Translations under genes and position numbers: made by a program
Origin: Scleromitrula shiraiana
Lineage: Eukaryota; Ascomycota; Leotiomycetes; Helotiales; Sclerotiniaceae
DNA length: 64,000 nucleotides
Assembly (NCBI GenBank): GCA_028455995.1
Contig: JABELC010000010.1
Span: 1,204,001-1,268,000, forward strand
Direction: 5' to 3'
The notes under the pieces: model-generated
The model's input: the letters and a program-made list of their open reading frames with translations, nothing else
The model's database searches: none
What the model was told of the DNA's origin: nothing
Shown: positions 1 through 13,172 of the stretch, piece after piece
Layout of the letters: every line of letters starts with the position of its first letter
Numbering within the stretch: the first letter of the stretch is position 1

Positions 1-1646
1 CAGCAAGTACTAAATAAGTTAGGAAGCAAGGGCAGGGACGACTTACGAATTGTTTGTGAAAAGGTTTTGGGTGCAGTGAAAATTGTGGGTGAGGTTTGAA
101 AGGGGGATTACTGGGAAACAACCCCTCTATTTAAAGGGTGGCGGGAGACTACCCCGCTGGGTTTCGAGTCAAGAGAAATAGATGACGACGTTAATGACAC
201 CTTTGATACAGCGACGCCACTATCTAGTTTTCTGAAGTTTTCTCGGGCAAGCGCGGGCCCAATTCAATACTAATCTATCATTTGGCTGGATCTTATTGGC
301 TCAAGCGCTTAGCAAGTGCGCTGGTATGGTGCTAGACTGGAGCTATTGGTACCAGTGGGGTATAGAGGCATCTTTGCTAGTTGATATGAAATTAAGCTTA
401 AGGTAGACTATTGGGGGTCATCTGATGGAAGTGGTACTCTAGGTGGATTTGCCGTTGTTGATCTGGAACTAAACTTCGCTGAATGCTTAGTCTTCAGGGG
501 AGAGCCGGTAAATGACTTCCCAAGTAACCTTTTCTCGTGTTTACACAGGGCATAGGAAGGAGCCGTGCCGGTAGTAGGTGTCAGTACAAGAAGGCCCTGA
601 ATTACAGCGACGAGCAGTATGGCGGCGAATTCTTTTGCAGAAGCGTCGGTAGGTTACTATCTGAGGAATAAATTATTGTGGTTAGTTGTTCTCTTGTTTT
701 CATTTTAGATTTGGTGAAGAAATGGTATGGTATTCGCTAGTGCAGGAGCGATGGTATCCAAAATGAAGTCATTGAATCTAAAACCACATCATCACGAGAT
801 CTGTTTTATTATTGAACTAGTCAGTACAGCATAAGTCAGAGTCTTGGTCTATTAGTGTTTATTGCGAGTTTGAAAATATTGATTTAGACTAAGGTCATGG
901 AAGCTTCTCGCAACCGCTCCTGGTATTCCGGAGCTAAAAGTACAACCATTACATGTTAATAGCATTATTATGACACTAGGAATAGATCTATGATTCCGTT
1001 AAAAAGTATGAAGTTCAATGTTCTGGATTGTCATCACATAACGAAATGTGGTCTTGTGAATTTGAAAAGTCACCTAAGCTAAATCAACACCTACGTGACA
1101 CTTGTTCCGGACTACCCAGCTGTTGTTGACGAGGGTTCTTATAGGAGTTCCAACTACGATAGATATGATCTTGTGAAAAACAGAGTAGAGATTGTATCAG
1201 TAGACAAATAGATAGAGAAGATATGGATGTGCAAAAGAATGAACTTCAAAGGCTATGATTGAATTGTGTAGTTAAGCCGAATTGATGATGAACGATGAAC
1301 ATATTGAAGCAAAGAAGTGGTGTATAAATTCATTCATTTATTATGTCTTCAACTGTGCCAACCTAGCCAGGGAATAATAAGATTTCATAACTCCTCTCCA
1401 CCCTATCTATGAATGAATGAACCCTTAGCGGCTTTCCATTTCAATCCCCATGTAATATACAGAGTATAGATCTGGTCCACCCCATTCACAAATATTGCCG
1501 GATTCACAAATGTTGCCAATTGGCCAACCGACACGTGCTCGTACTGACTAATGAGGTAGCCTCGATCGATCAATCAGGGGGTCGATTGATGAATTAGAAG
1601 GATTTGAGAATAGCGCGGATCAGATCCACCTCAATACCTTCAATTT
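1..1646. other. Non-coding stretch at left edge
   Basis: No convincing reading frame is visible on either strand. A minus-strand donor-like site (reverse complement GTAAGT, positions 41-46) and TTTAAAG near 130 could mark the 5' untranslated exon of a leftward gene lying outside the window, but this is weak. Otherwise I see nothing. Confidence 0.4.
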
Positions 1647-4600
1647 TCAACCCCACAGAGGCGCGGTGACCTCCACGGCTCTTTCCACAACAGCTCTGAC
1701 TCGCTCTCCAAAAACCCGATTCGTACACTCCACCTCCAGATCCTCTAACCATACTTTTGCCACCATTTTATCAACTTTGATTTCTATTCCTGGCACTGGT
1801 ATTCCTAATCTATGTAATCTCTCTATTTCACTCTTTTGCTGTGCTGCAAGTTCCTCGTCTTCTTCTTCCGCATTCTCTCCCTCACTTTTGATTGCTAAAT
1901 TGGGAGTAGTAGATGAAAGGCGTGGGATGGCGATAGGATTTAGATTATCCGACCCAAATTGTGCTTCCAGGAACATAAAGAGACGTTCAAGGCGCTCAGT
2001 GGGTGTCAGGTGAGCATGCAGGTTACGAGTTTCAGTAAGGGCGTGGTTGGGAGGGTTATGGGAGTGAGAGTGTTTGCTGGAGGATTCTGTGACATATTAG
2101 TACTACTTCTGATCATTATAAGGCAGGTGGGTATAGTCATACGTTTAACAGCAGCAGGGCTGCTCTCTACCGAGAATAGAACCGCCATGATGGCGTCTGC
2201 AATTCCATCATTAAGCATGTTTCCTTCCCATTCTAATTCCACCTCTCCATTGTTTCGATAGCGTACTGTAACACATCCCATCACAAGGTATGCAGTTACG
2301 GTACTCGTGATTTCTTCATCTGCTTCTTCATCTGATGAACCATTTTTCATATGTGTGTCGCCATTTCCATTCGCGTTTTTCGCTGTCCTACTCTCTGGCA
2401 GCTCATCAATCTTACCAAATGTACCTTCTAAAGCCCATTTGATCAAATCAATACCAGCTGCACTAAGTGTCATGCGTTGCTTGCACGTGATAGTAGTGGT
2501 TGTCAAACCTGCATATTCTCGAAGATCTTCAGGTGCCATGAGAGACATCTTGAAATCGTTCTGTACGAGTACACCTGTGATGAGTTGTGCTTGATCCGAA
2601 GAATCATGGGTGGGTGGTGGAATTGTGGCAAGTTTTCCAACCACCTTAGCAGTTTTATCAGCTTTAAACGGAATCCGTAACTCTTCACAATTGCGAGGAC
2701 TAAAAATTTTAACTTTAGTGGTCTTATCAGCATTGAGCGAGAGAAGTTTCGATTTTAGACGCATCATGTTATGCTGTTCTCCGTGAACTAGGATCTGAGT
2801 TGCATTAGCCTACTGCATGCATATCCAGGAACCTAAGCAATACTTACCACTACAGGCGCGGCAATTTCTTCAATGAATTCGCGATTCTCCGTACCGTCAA
2901 CGTGAGCTGCGAATGAAAATTCCTGCACACTACATCGTCTGGGTATCATAACTTTCTCGGCTTCTGCGCCTCCGGGTCCTCGTCGTGCCACACCAGTATT
3001 TCGTGACATTACAGCTTGGATTTGATCTGGCTCTTGCATAATCTGCCTTGCCATGGTACCTTCTACACTGTAACCAGTAATAATAACACCATTTTTATCA
3101 CTTGGTGCCCATCTCTCGAGGAGTTCCCTACTGACTCCTCTTTGTAGCATACCGGGACTTGCTAGCATGACACAACCACCTACATCGTCAAACCGATCAA
3201 GACTCTTTAATGATCGAATGTATTTGAAATCCCATGGACCTCCTTTACCGCCTTTGCCTGCGCTAGATTCGGCTTCAGCCATACGTTCCCTGAAGAGTCT
3301 TTTAATATTGTCGTTCATGGCTCCTACATATGTCTGATATACCAGCATACATTTGCGGGCCAGATTACTAGCATAGTATATTGGAATTTTCTGATATTCT
3401 TGATGCTTCCCCCAATATTCATCTAAAATTAAAAGAAGTTCCTGAGCTCGACCAAGAGCGAAAACAGGCATCAAGACACGACCTCCTCTATTCAAAATGC
3501 CAGTGATAGACTTCATCAGAGCTTGTTCTCTCTCGAGTCGAGGAACGTGCGAAGCTATTCCATATGTAGACTCAGTGATTAATACATCGATCTTTACTCC
3601 CTTAGGAACCTCAGCAGAGACAAGATGCCTATCACCTTCTCGAGAATAATCTCCTGTGAAAAATATCTTGAGTCCAGCGATCTCAATGAGAAACATGGCA
3701 GCACCAAGAACATGCCCGGCAGGGTATGGCGTAATTCTTATGGACGATATTGTGTGTGTAGTATGATAATCTATAGCTTCAATTTGTGGGAACGTGGAGA
3801 GATGGTCGGCTTCAGTGTAGACTGCTTGTGTGCTATGATTCGAGGACGCTCCACCAACTCGTACGCTATCTATAATAAGCCACTTGTAAATGGCTTTGGT
3901 GGGATGTGTCATAAAAACTCGACCTTTGAAATTGGTCTTTGCTAAAACGTATGGCAATGAAGCTGCATGGTCGACATGAAAACTTATAGATGTTAGTCAA
4001 CTCTCCCCAAATTACCAGGCATGGTCAGATACGCCAACAGAAAGGTGAGGAGCAGTATATGTACAAATTTGGGAGGGATGGAGGACAAAAGTCATATCAC
4101 AGAATCAAGACAAGGAACTGCTGTAGGATAATAGTATTGTATTGATTCTCGTATACAGGATAATATTGTATATAGGGCCAAGGGGTAAATGAAATGACAG
4201 TGGTATGGAGCAGCATTAACTGCATAGTCCAGAGTGTTCGTGGCGCATCACATATTGATTACAATCGCCGCAACCAAATATTATAACTGTTTCCCAGCCT
4301 TCGCAAACCAACGCGCATATTTATAAGGAGATTGGAGTCCGCTTACTGGCTGATTAGGAGTACATCGACAGTACTTAAATCGAAATCATCGTAGAAAGGT
4401 AGGGCGGCCAAACCATCATAACCAGGGTGCATACCGGCATCAAGCTACGAAGAACAATTAGTACATAAGTCGATAAGAGGACAATGACAATGCTTACCAT
4501 AACTGTCTTGCCCTTGTATTGAATAATATGACTAGATCTTCCAACTTCATTCCCGCCTCCAAGGCATAGAAACATAAGTTCATCAGCTGGATCTACTGGC

Positions 4601-4647
4601 TCTTCCACCACCGGCGCCATAGCAGCAGCTTTACGCTTTGATGCCAT
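1647..4647 (-). CDS. ysh1: mRNA 3'-end processing endonuclease YSH1 (CPSF73)
   Basis: Zinc-dependent endonuclease of the nuclear cleavage and polyadenylation factor; it cuts pre-mRNA at the poly(A) site. Five exons by my splicing: 4647-4498, 4444-4347, 3982-2848, 2794-2143 and 2086-1647, giving 2,475 nt and 824 aa, close to the usual fungal size. The metallo-beta-lactamase signature HFHVDH spans residues 83-88 and is completed across the second intron. FTGDYSREGD and the beta-CASP segment RGGRVLMPVFALGRAQE follow, then the conserved C-terminal CPSF73 domain. All introns are GT-AG; the last one has a TACTAAT branch site and CACAG acceptor. Without that splice the C-terminal domain would be lost. 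The start MASKRKAAA precedes the conserved GGGNEVGRS. The gene is divergent from TAF4. All key metal ligands I can check are present. Confidence 0.95.
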
Positions 4648-5213
4648 TTTAATAAATCTGCGAGTTTATCCTTCTTGGTTAATTTTGTAGGCAGACGATT
4701 TCCTTGCCTTTTTTGCCTTTATGGCGAGTGAGATGTTAGGAAGATACCATAATCGAATTGAATTGCGCACGCACGACAGTTAGTACTAGAAATACGAGTT
4801 TGGAGAATAATTGAAGTATTTTTTTTAAAAAAATTGTTGAATGAATTGGAGTAGAAGGGAGAAAGAAAGAAAGAATGAATGAACCAAGTTGTTCATGAAA
4901 GGCGCGATTTTGAAGTTCCTCCCTTGTCTATCGGTCTCGCACTAGGATCAGCACTAGTGAAACACGTGAGGGAGTCGAAATTGGAGAGCTTTCGCGATTC
5001 AAGTCAATGAACACAAATTCTGTTGTAAATGAAAAGAGCTTAATCGTCATCAAAACAGCAAGTGAATAAGTCGCGCATATATCTGGAGAATCATCGAATA
5101 GTCTAAGGTAGCGCATGGGTCGGTAACATTGGAGGTAGCCGGGGGCCTTCGTGCCTGCGTTCGACGCAAGACAGGAGAATATAGGCAATTACAAATATAC
5201 TACGATTTTCATC
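4648..5213. promoter_or_regulatory. Shared divergent promoter region ysh1 / TAF4
   Basis: This 566-bp spacer lies between the two start codons and must hold both promoters. It contains a T/A run near 4820-4832 and short GAAAG repeats near 4858-4875. No specific factor site can be assigned. Confidence 0.6.
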
Positions 5214-7171
5214 ATGGCGCAACCACAACAGCAACAGCAATATCCATTGCCACAACCACCTTTCTCTCCTCCGCAAACCCTCAGCTCACCTTCAACCACT
5301 CAACAATTCACTTTACCGCCGCACAAGCGACAAAGGTTATCGCCAAATCCACCGTCTCAACCAGGTTCGCCATACCTTCAATGGCCAAATAGTATGCCTC
5401 CCGCTTCTGGTACAACTTCAGCTACGGCCTCTCCTCATTTTTCGACAGTACAAATTCCTCAAGGTGCTTATACTACACCTTATTCAAATGGATCGAGCGC
5501 GCCTTCACCTTCGTTGAGTCTGCCACAAACTCCAACTGGCGGCCCACCACCTCAAGCGCAACCGGGTTCCTTCGGCGTGAACCAATTCCAGCATCAACAT
5601 CACAACAACATGGCAGGGACTCATTTCAATAACTTCTCATTGCAGATGCCACAGCAGCTTGGAGGAACTATGCCACCGCCTTCGAGACCAGTGGACAGAT
5701 CTAAGGTTGATGATTTAAATCCACTTGATGTATTGGGAGGAACTGGCATTGATTTGGCGGAGGAAGAACTATTCACGTTTCAACAATATAATAATACGGC
5801 GTTTAATTCTCAAGTCTCAGGATCACAGTCGGGCACGATATCGTCAGGTCATAGTTTTAGTCAGTTTCCACCAGGAGATGAGAAAAGTTTTTACGGCTCA
5901 GGTCCGGCGAGTCAACCTGGCGAAACTCCAAATCCCAAATCACAAGATGAGTTCGGTGCGAAAGCAGCAGATAAGGCATGGTATGATGCGGCTCGTAACC
6001 TTGCAGTGTCGAGGCAAAGGGAGTTAAACAACCCGTTCTTGGAAGTAGGCACAGTACACACACGAATGAAGAAAATAGCACATGATAATGGTTTGGGATT
6101 GAACACTGATAATACGAATTCAATGGGAACTATGAAACTACCTGGGAATTTCCCAAATCCTAGTATGAAGGTACAAACCGCTGTTGGAGACAAAGGAGCT
6201 ATCACAGCAACCACTGGAATATTTATTCCAGCTGATTCATTAGTGGTTGATCAACTTGCACTTATGTCAATTGCTACCAAGCATCGACTTCGTGGGTTAT
6301 TGGAAGATGCAACTAAATTGACTAAAGGAAGGCAGACAAATTCACACGGTCAAATTAGAGATGAATGGGCAGATGTTGCAGTGCCAAATAGTGCTACTCA
6401 AAGTAGCGTTGTAATTGAAGGTGCTCCACGAAGTGGATGGGAGAGTGCTGTTAGCCCTCTCACCAATCCTCTCAAGCGTATGTATCACTTTTACACTCGT
6501 CTTTTGCCCTAAGCTAATGGAGCCAAGGCTCTTCCTCGACTGCGAATAGATTGCCAACACCCGTATCAGATAGTGCAAAGACACAAACAAAGTCATTTTC
6601 GAATGAAGTTGCAGCGGCTCTAAGATCAAATGCCAATAAAGAGCGAGATTCTGAAGAGGCCAGGTTACGGAAACGTCGTGCTCGAGAGTCGGGCGATGGA
6701 TCTCGTGCTGGGTCTGTTCTTCCCGGTACTCCAGGTTCCATTGCTCCAGATATACCGGAGAAGGCACCTACCAAGAAAGAGCAAAAGAAAAAGGCCGAGG
6801 CCAAGGTTAGTGAGGCTGCAAGTCATGCAGCTGCAAATGTGACAACGACACAATTTTTAGGTGGTAGAAGTGGTCTGTTTGGCAAGAAGAAAAACTATAG
6901 TTGGATGACAAACGTAGGGGCTAGCAGCGGCACCAGTACCCCAGGTAGAATTATCACACAGGGACTTGGCGGATCCAGCCCAGCGGCGAATCCAGGACCC
7001 GAAAAATTGACAGCGGATGGCGTTCGAAGAATAGGTGCGTGGCGAGAAGATGGCGACAAGGGACGTCGCGTGCAACTTCGGGACTGGATTATGGTGCTCG
7101 AAGATGATGGAAGGGAGGCAAAGGCATTACAAAAAGCATACCCGTTGCTCGACTTATCGGAACCGAAGTGA
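5214..7171 (+). CDS. taf4: TFIID subunit 4 (TAF4)
   Basis: Histone-fold-containing TFIID component needed for RNA polymerase II pre-initiation complex assembly. Two exons, 5214-6477 and 6528-7171, give 1,908 nt and 635 aa. The 50-nt intron starts GTATGT, with GCTAATG as branch site close to the CAAG acceptor. The first ~160 residues are Gln/Pro-rich and carry the motif HKRQRLSPNPPSQPGSPY, familiar from fungal TAF4. The conserved TAF4 block starts near residue 165 (LNPLDVLGGTGIDLAEEE). It continues through KAWYDAARNLAVSRQRELNNPF and the DQLALMSIATKHRLRGLLED helix. It then runs into the basic C-terminal region ending DLSEPK. An upstream in-frame ATG at 5151 would add 21 unlikely residues; MAQPQQQQQ is preferred. 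AATAAA lies about 36 nt after the stop. Confidence 0.93.
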
Positions 7172-7913
7172 GGAAATTCTTTTTGTTGTTTCGTGGATGG
7201 GATACAAATAAATGCCCTCTTTTTTATGCGCATGGCGTTGCATGGATCACTAGGCGTTGGTGTGTATGTGTGTGTGTCTCCCAAGGGAAGGGAGAGGAGA
7301 GACGCGCTTTATCTGAAATTCATGAATGAAATGGAATGAACGGATCTTTACATATTGGTTGGTAAATTTGCATATTGGTCATACCGTTGGGCCTTGATTC
7401 GAGGTATCAATCAGGCTTTTGATATAGACGTGTATTCTGATATAATAGCAATAACAATATCAGAAGTTCATTATTACCACTTTTGAGTCTCACTGCGTGT
7501 AGAAGATGAAGAGAAGGGGGGGGGGGGGCAAGAGGGAAAATGAGGGGTTCCTAAATGATAATCCAACTACTTACTCACATAGGTAGGTACTATATAGCCA
7601 CTAGCCACCGGACGAAGTTAGTTTGATTATAATGACAGCAATCACTAGTATATAAACTTAATTTGCATTGTGATTGTGATATATCGCTATTTGATATTTA
7701 TTTGTTCCTTCATTTTCCTATCCTCTTTTATACCGGATAGGTCGTGTTCCGATATAAACTTTCGTTACTGCGAATACGTAGTGTAGTGTAGTAAATACTA
7801 CTATGTACATAGTAGTTAGTATGAACTTTGTTCGTCTTCTAAGCTCTAGCTAGAAGTGATCATTTACCCCTCAATGACCGCCCCGGATTACTTAGGTATC
7901 AATCAATCAATCA

Positions 7914-7952
<39 letters not shown>

Positions 7953-8962
7953 ATACAGTACCAATATTCGCTCTCTTCACTGAAACCAATAATAAAACCG
8001 CCCTCACCAAGCAACTCATTCCATGGCTGAGCAACTTCCCAAGATAACATAACATGCCCAGCTATCATATACCCAGCTATCATATATCCGTTTCTGTCTG
8101 ATCCGAAGCTTGGGAATAAAAGCATAGATCAACACACGATCAATCAATCAATCCTTCAAATAAATACACCAACCTCCAGTCCAGTAAAACTTATTATTAA
8201 CCATCCACATCCCCATCCATCCATATACGAAAGATAAGATCGGAAAACCCCGTAGCTTCTTCCGATTTGTCTAGAATTGACAAGTTTGGCACCTTTATTA
8301 AGAGGGGGGGGGGGAGGGGGGTAAGTGGCCGCCAATTGAATGAAATTCTAGATTTATTTCTGAGATGAGTAATACCCATAATACCCAATGATATATATAT
8401 GAGAACGATACCCATGTTTAGGGGAGAGGAGTTATTACTCGAATTGATTTGGACTGATTGCACCACGATTACTCTTTTCAATTCGAGTGGATTCATTCAA
8501 ATATATATATATACATATATATATACTCGAGCACATATACGGAAGCAATACTTACCTTGTTGGGTACGTACGCATTCGTTGATGCAAACGATAGATAAAT
8601 CCGTACTGTACCATTATTTATTGTACTGACTCCGTATTTACTTCGCCATCCATATCCATAAACATAAACAAAATCAACATAACATAACATAACATAATCT
8701 TACGGATAAAGAATTTCGAGAATCGGAAAATATTAAATCTCACTGCGAGGGACGTACCGTACCGGTAAAAGTACCCCAAACCGAACGAACAATTGATTGA
8801 ACGGACGAAAAAGGATAGGGTAGGGAAGGAACATTTGATGCCGCTTGTGGTATAACATAAACCTCCCAATCATTACCTCGGAAGAAGAAGAATTTTATCA
8901 TAAAAAAACTAAAAAAAAATATAACCTCACATCACGATCAATTCAATTCGAATCAAATAATC
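7172..8962. other. Intergenic, simple-sequence rich
   Basis: The spacer between TAF4 and the NRAMP gene contains no convincing gene. It holds a 13-G run (7516-7528), CAAT/TATC tetranucleotide repeats (7897-7953), AT dinucleotide stretches near 8390 and 8500-8525, and a short AACAT repeat near 8680-8697. Pyrimidine/purine-biased sequence just before 8963 probably includes the 5' UTR of the transporter. Confidence 0.6.
7897..7953. repeat. (CAAT)n/(TATC)n microsatellite
   Basis: Tandem CAAT units pass directly into about ten TATC units. This is a compound tetranucleotide repeat in non-coding DNA. Confidence 0.9.
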
Positions 8963-10982
8963 ATGAATTGTCCATCTCGAACAGACGAACCATTAGAAGG
9001 CGATGGATACAATCAAAACCCCAACGCACTGGCGAACGATCTCACGACTCGAGAAGATCTAAACGGGCGAGCGAACGGGCGAGCATTGAGGAGAAGTCTG
9101 GAGGATGATGGCGTGGAGAATAGGGTTGATCAAGTTGGGGATACGGGCGATGGTGCTTTTGAGGAGGGGAGAGGTGTCGGTGTTGGGGGTGGGGGGTTGA
9201 GGGAGAGAGGTGGTGGTGGTGGTGATGGTGGGAATGGGAGGGAAGAGAGTGATGGAAAGAATGGCCATGTGTCCGGTGGTGATGTGGTGGTTACTCCTCA
9301 TAGTGATGGAAATGGAAGTGGTGGATATGGAAGGGGAATGCTACATGTTTCTAAAGACTCATTATTGAGAATGAAGCAAGTCATGGTTAAATTTGCGAAG
9401 TTTGTGGGTCCGGGATTTATGGTAGGTTTTTTGCGATTGTTACCATTACTTATAACCTCAACATAATAAACATGCTGACAATTTTTAATAGGTCGCTGTG
9501 GCTTATATCGATCCTGGAAATTATGCTACGGATGTTGCTGCTGGTGCAACATTCAGATTCCGACTTCTGTTCATTGTGCTTATGTCTAATATTTTTGCTA
9601 TTTTCTTGCAGAGTCTCTGTATCAAGCTGGGTACTGTTAGCGGATTGAACCTTGCTGAGGCATGCAAAGCTCACCTGCCAAAATGGCTTAACATTGCTTT
9701 GTATATCATGGCTGAAGGAGCTGTATGATATTCTCCCCTTTATTTATCCTTGGCTTGACTGACAAAATATAGATCATTGCTACGGATATCGCAGAGGTAA
9801 TTGGTACAGCTATCGCCATCAATCTTTTGATACCTCAAATACCTTTGGTTGCCGGTTGTGCTATATCGATTCTAGATGTTATGATCCTTCTCATTTTTTA
9901 TCCTGGAAATGGTGATATGAGGAGATTACGATATTTTGAAATGTTTGTCGTGATTTTGGTGTTGGGTGTAGTTGTATGCTTTTGTATTCAATTATCACTC
10001 ATTCAGGATACTTCCGTTGGAGAGGTTTTCAAGGGGTATCTACCATCTAAAGCTATCATACAATCTCAAGGGTACGTCAAATCCTCTCCAAGGTCAACAA
10101 AATGTCCATCAATTAACTTTGACTTACCATAGTTTATACCAATCCTGCGGCATCCTAGGCGCAACCGTCATGCCCCACAGTCTCTACCTAGGCAGCGGCA
10201 TAGTCCAACCACGCCTCCTCGCCTACGACAAAAAGAACAACCACATAAAAAAAGACTTCGACCTCGGCTCCAAAGAACCCTACCACCCCTCCCTCGCAGC
10301 CATAAACTTCTGCCTCAAATACTCCTACGCCGAACTCACCATCTGCCTCTTCACCTTCGCCCTCTTCGTCAACTCTGCCATCCTCATCGTCGCCGGCGCC
10401 TCTCTCTACAATAACCCCGCCGCCCCCGATGCCGACCTCTTCGGCATCTATGACCTCCTCGTCTCTAGCATCTCCAAAGCCGCGGGTACCATTTTCGCGC
10501 TCGCTCTCTTATTATCCGGTATTAGCGCCGGTATTGTGTGCACGATCGCGGGACAAATGGTCTCGGAGGGCGCGTTGAATTGGAGTCTGAAACCGTGGTT
10601 GAGACGGCTGCTTACGAGGAGTTTGAGCATTACGCCGAGTATTATTATTGCGGGGGCGGTGGGCAGAGAGGGGTTATCGGCGGCGCTAAATGGGAGTCAG
10701 GTGGCACTTAGTATTACGTTGCCGTTTCTTTCGGCGCCGCTTATTTATTTTACGTGTAGGGAGAGGTATATGACGGTGAAATGTCCGGAACAAACTGGGG
10801 CCTTTGATGGTGTGGAGGAAAGCTTCGCGGAGGGTGGTGATGCCTTGGAGGAGGCGGTTGGAGGACGTGAAACGAAAATGCAAAATCATTGGATTACGGC
10901 TGTTTTGGCGGTGGTTATTTGGCTCATCATGGCTTGTATGAATGTGGCTAATTTGGTGTTGTTGGGGAAGGGTGAGACTTGA
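8963..10982 (+). CDS. NRAMP-family divalent metal transporter (SMF-like)
   Basis: Predicted proton-coupled Mn2+/Fe2+ transporter of a cellular membrane. Exons 8963-9421, 9492-9722, 9773-10071 and 10133-10982 total 1,839 nt and 612 aa. A Gly/Glu-rich soluble tail of about 130 residues precedes the membrane core. The NRAMP metal-site signature DPGNYATD lies at the start of exon 2, the TM1 position. The second signature, GATVMPHSLYLGSG (TM6 MPH motif), lies early in exon 4. About eleven hydrophobic segments are visible. Intron phases agree and all sites are GT-AG; intron 3 begins GTACGT. Exon 4 is odd in base use: C-rich codons until about 10550, then strongly G-rich to the stop. Which organelle it serves cannot be told from sequence; yeast Smf1/2/3 are the nearest known roles. 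Confidence 0.93.
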
Positions 10983-11429
10983 TTTCTTTGGGCGAGAAAT
11001 GTGTGAGGGAGGGTGTGTGTAAATTGGGATGGGATGGTGTGGATTTGGATGGGATGGGGTGGGGTGGATTGGGAGGGAGGCTGGATTGGAGGGGAGGCTG
11101 GATTGGAGGGAGGCTGGATTAGAGGGGAGTAGATAGGAAGGGGGAGAACCTATTACATACATACATACATACATAGTGCTATTATAGGGTTGACTTTGTG
11201 TGAAATAGTTGATCTTTGCCGGTGGCTGGTTGTCTTTTGGTAAACACAAGGGAGGAGAGAGCAGGAGAGCTGGGGTCTACAAATAGACAAACAGACAGAC
11301 AAATAAATAGCTAGATGGATGGATGGATGGATGGATGGAAGGTGGCATAAATATATATATACATACAATATACAATATACATATATAAATGCACACATAC
11401 ATAGCCATCATACACATACACCTTAATCT
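10983..11429. repeat. G-rich 3' flank with GGATGG/CATA repeats
   Basis: Directly after the NRAMP stop the plus strand stays G-rich, with imperfect GGAGGCTGGATT repeats (11070-11130). Short (CATA)n and (GATG)n arrays follow near 11153-11176 and 11310-11340. No gene is supported here. Confidence 0.6.
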
Positions 11430-13172
11430 TTCTATCTTGCAATTTGAAAGGTGACTCTGTCTGAGAAGAAATAGACAAGCAGTCCACAATAATCGTTTAC
11501 TTGACTCGTAAAAGCTTCTTTCCGGTCCGAGACGATGAGATCTTCTAGATCACGTTCCTTCGGGGATAAGTGGTGATCCTCAATCTCGAGTGATGCTTGA
11601 AGTTGTTTAATTGGTATTGGAGATTTTTGATGCTAATATGATTTCAAACTACTTTTGTGCCTTTACTTTATTGGATGACTGCTCAAAGAGTTTTTCATAA
11701 GCATCATCAACGCCGGTTGGGACATTATCAATGACTTCTGCAATTCCCTTTTTTGTGGACTTCAGGTGGTTGCGCGGATTCTCAAGATATTCGAACGTTA
11801 GATGAGCTCATAATTAGGTACGTTCGATATGGCTAGTTTGGGCAAGCATCGTCTTTTCGAGAAGTTTATAGACCTCATTGTCCTGGTCAGGTTTTTTGAG
11901 GTTGGCAAACCTCTTCAAGCGACTCTTTGTGACCAAGTTAATTTCTTGCCCTATCTCATCCGAAAAGTTATGCCCAGGTATTTTGACACAGTTGGCTTCA
12001 TTCTTGGATAATAGGCTGTCGTACACGGAATCAATATGACTGTATGGTCGTCCGGTAAGAAGAAGCTTGACTTTGTTATTATGTTCCAGCAAATCTCTCA
12101 GTAATCGATTGAAATCTTCCAAGTGTTCTTCCTAACATTCATCCAAGGCATCAATAACAAGAACTACTGGCTTATTTATCACTTTTCGTGTCTTCGCTTG
12201 CGATGGCTTTGATTATCTCCCACATGATCTCTGGTGAATTTCTCAGGCCCAAGCCATGAATTTCAAATGATTTCATTGCGTATTTTACAATGAACTCTTT
12301 TCGAAGTAATAATAGTTGATGCAGTAGCGCCGAAAGCAATTGGCTGAGCGAGTCCTGGACCCCTTCCTATCCCGGAAGAAAAAACAGGATGTGGTACAAG
12401 AATATTCTGAGAGAATTCGATCAATCGTGTATTTCGTCAGGACTGATTTCCCACAACCAGGACCAGCTATCACCAGCAATAGCCCAGTTCGAGACTTAAT
12501 CCAAGACTCGACTTCGTCCTGCGGGAGAAACCACTGGCAAGTGCCTTCCACGGCCTCCAAAATTCTATCTTTAAGGTCCAAGTATGAGCTCTCATTAGGT
12601 GCGAATGATCGAAGGCATTCTGTTTGCTTTTCGGTCAGGAATCTCTCTTCTTGCTTCTCGCTCAGATTGAACTGTTTCTTTTGGATAGTTAACAGTTTGG
12701 ATGTGATCCCCGCCAATTCTCTGATAGCCTCTTGAGTTTCCTATTCTATTCTCTTAAGTTCGGAAAGCGTATCACGGACAGCTGTCATATTCGCTTGTGA
12801 CATAATCTCATTGATACGTTCCTCCTTCTTCTATGTGACAGTCATGCTACCTTTCCAGCCACCCAAATCTAATGCATCTTTTAGGAATGCTTGTCCAGGG
12901 GCTGCAAGCTTTAGCACACTCAGAATCTGAATTTCGATCATAGAGTTATGTAATGCAATAAAGTTCTTTTCGACTTCTTTTCTCAGTTCAGATTCTGACA
13001 TACCTGAAAAGAAAGAATGTTCCAACTTGGTGTAATAAGATATTCTGCTTGTAATACGGGCGAATGCTTCTAAACATTTTTCTCTAAAAGAAACACTCCT
13101 TAAAACACGTACTGTATCTACAAAGTGAGTACATAATATCATCTCAGAAATAATCAATTCAATCACCGACAA
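11430..13172 (-). pseudogene. Decayed NACHT-domain STAND receptor (fungal NLR)
   Basis: Reading on the minus strand, fragments follow NLR order across several frames. An N-terminal helical region (13172-12831) is followed by a second helical part (12716 on). Then come a Walker A motif AGPGCGKS (about 12450), a Walker B VVLVIDALDEC (about 12140-12165) and the sensor-like KLLLTGRPYSH (about 12040). Post-NACHT pieces GVDDAYEKLFEQ and PIPIKQLQASLEIED continue to about 11500. In-frame TAG stops interrupt it at 12831-12833, 12741-12743 and 12132-12134. There are further stops near 11810 and frameshifts after RDRKG and before Walker B. No repeat domain is recognisable after 11430. Intact relatives act as cytosolic non-self sensors in incompatibility or defence; this copy cannot make a full protein unless the sequence is wrong. 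Confidence 0.8.

Noticed and set aside
12285..13172. Functional NLR with extra introns instead of a pseudogene
   Set aside because: The interruptions are single TAG codons and one-base shifts inside conserved stretches, without donor/acceptor pairs around them.
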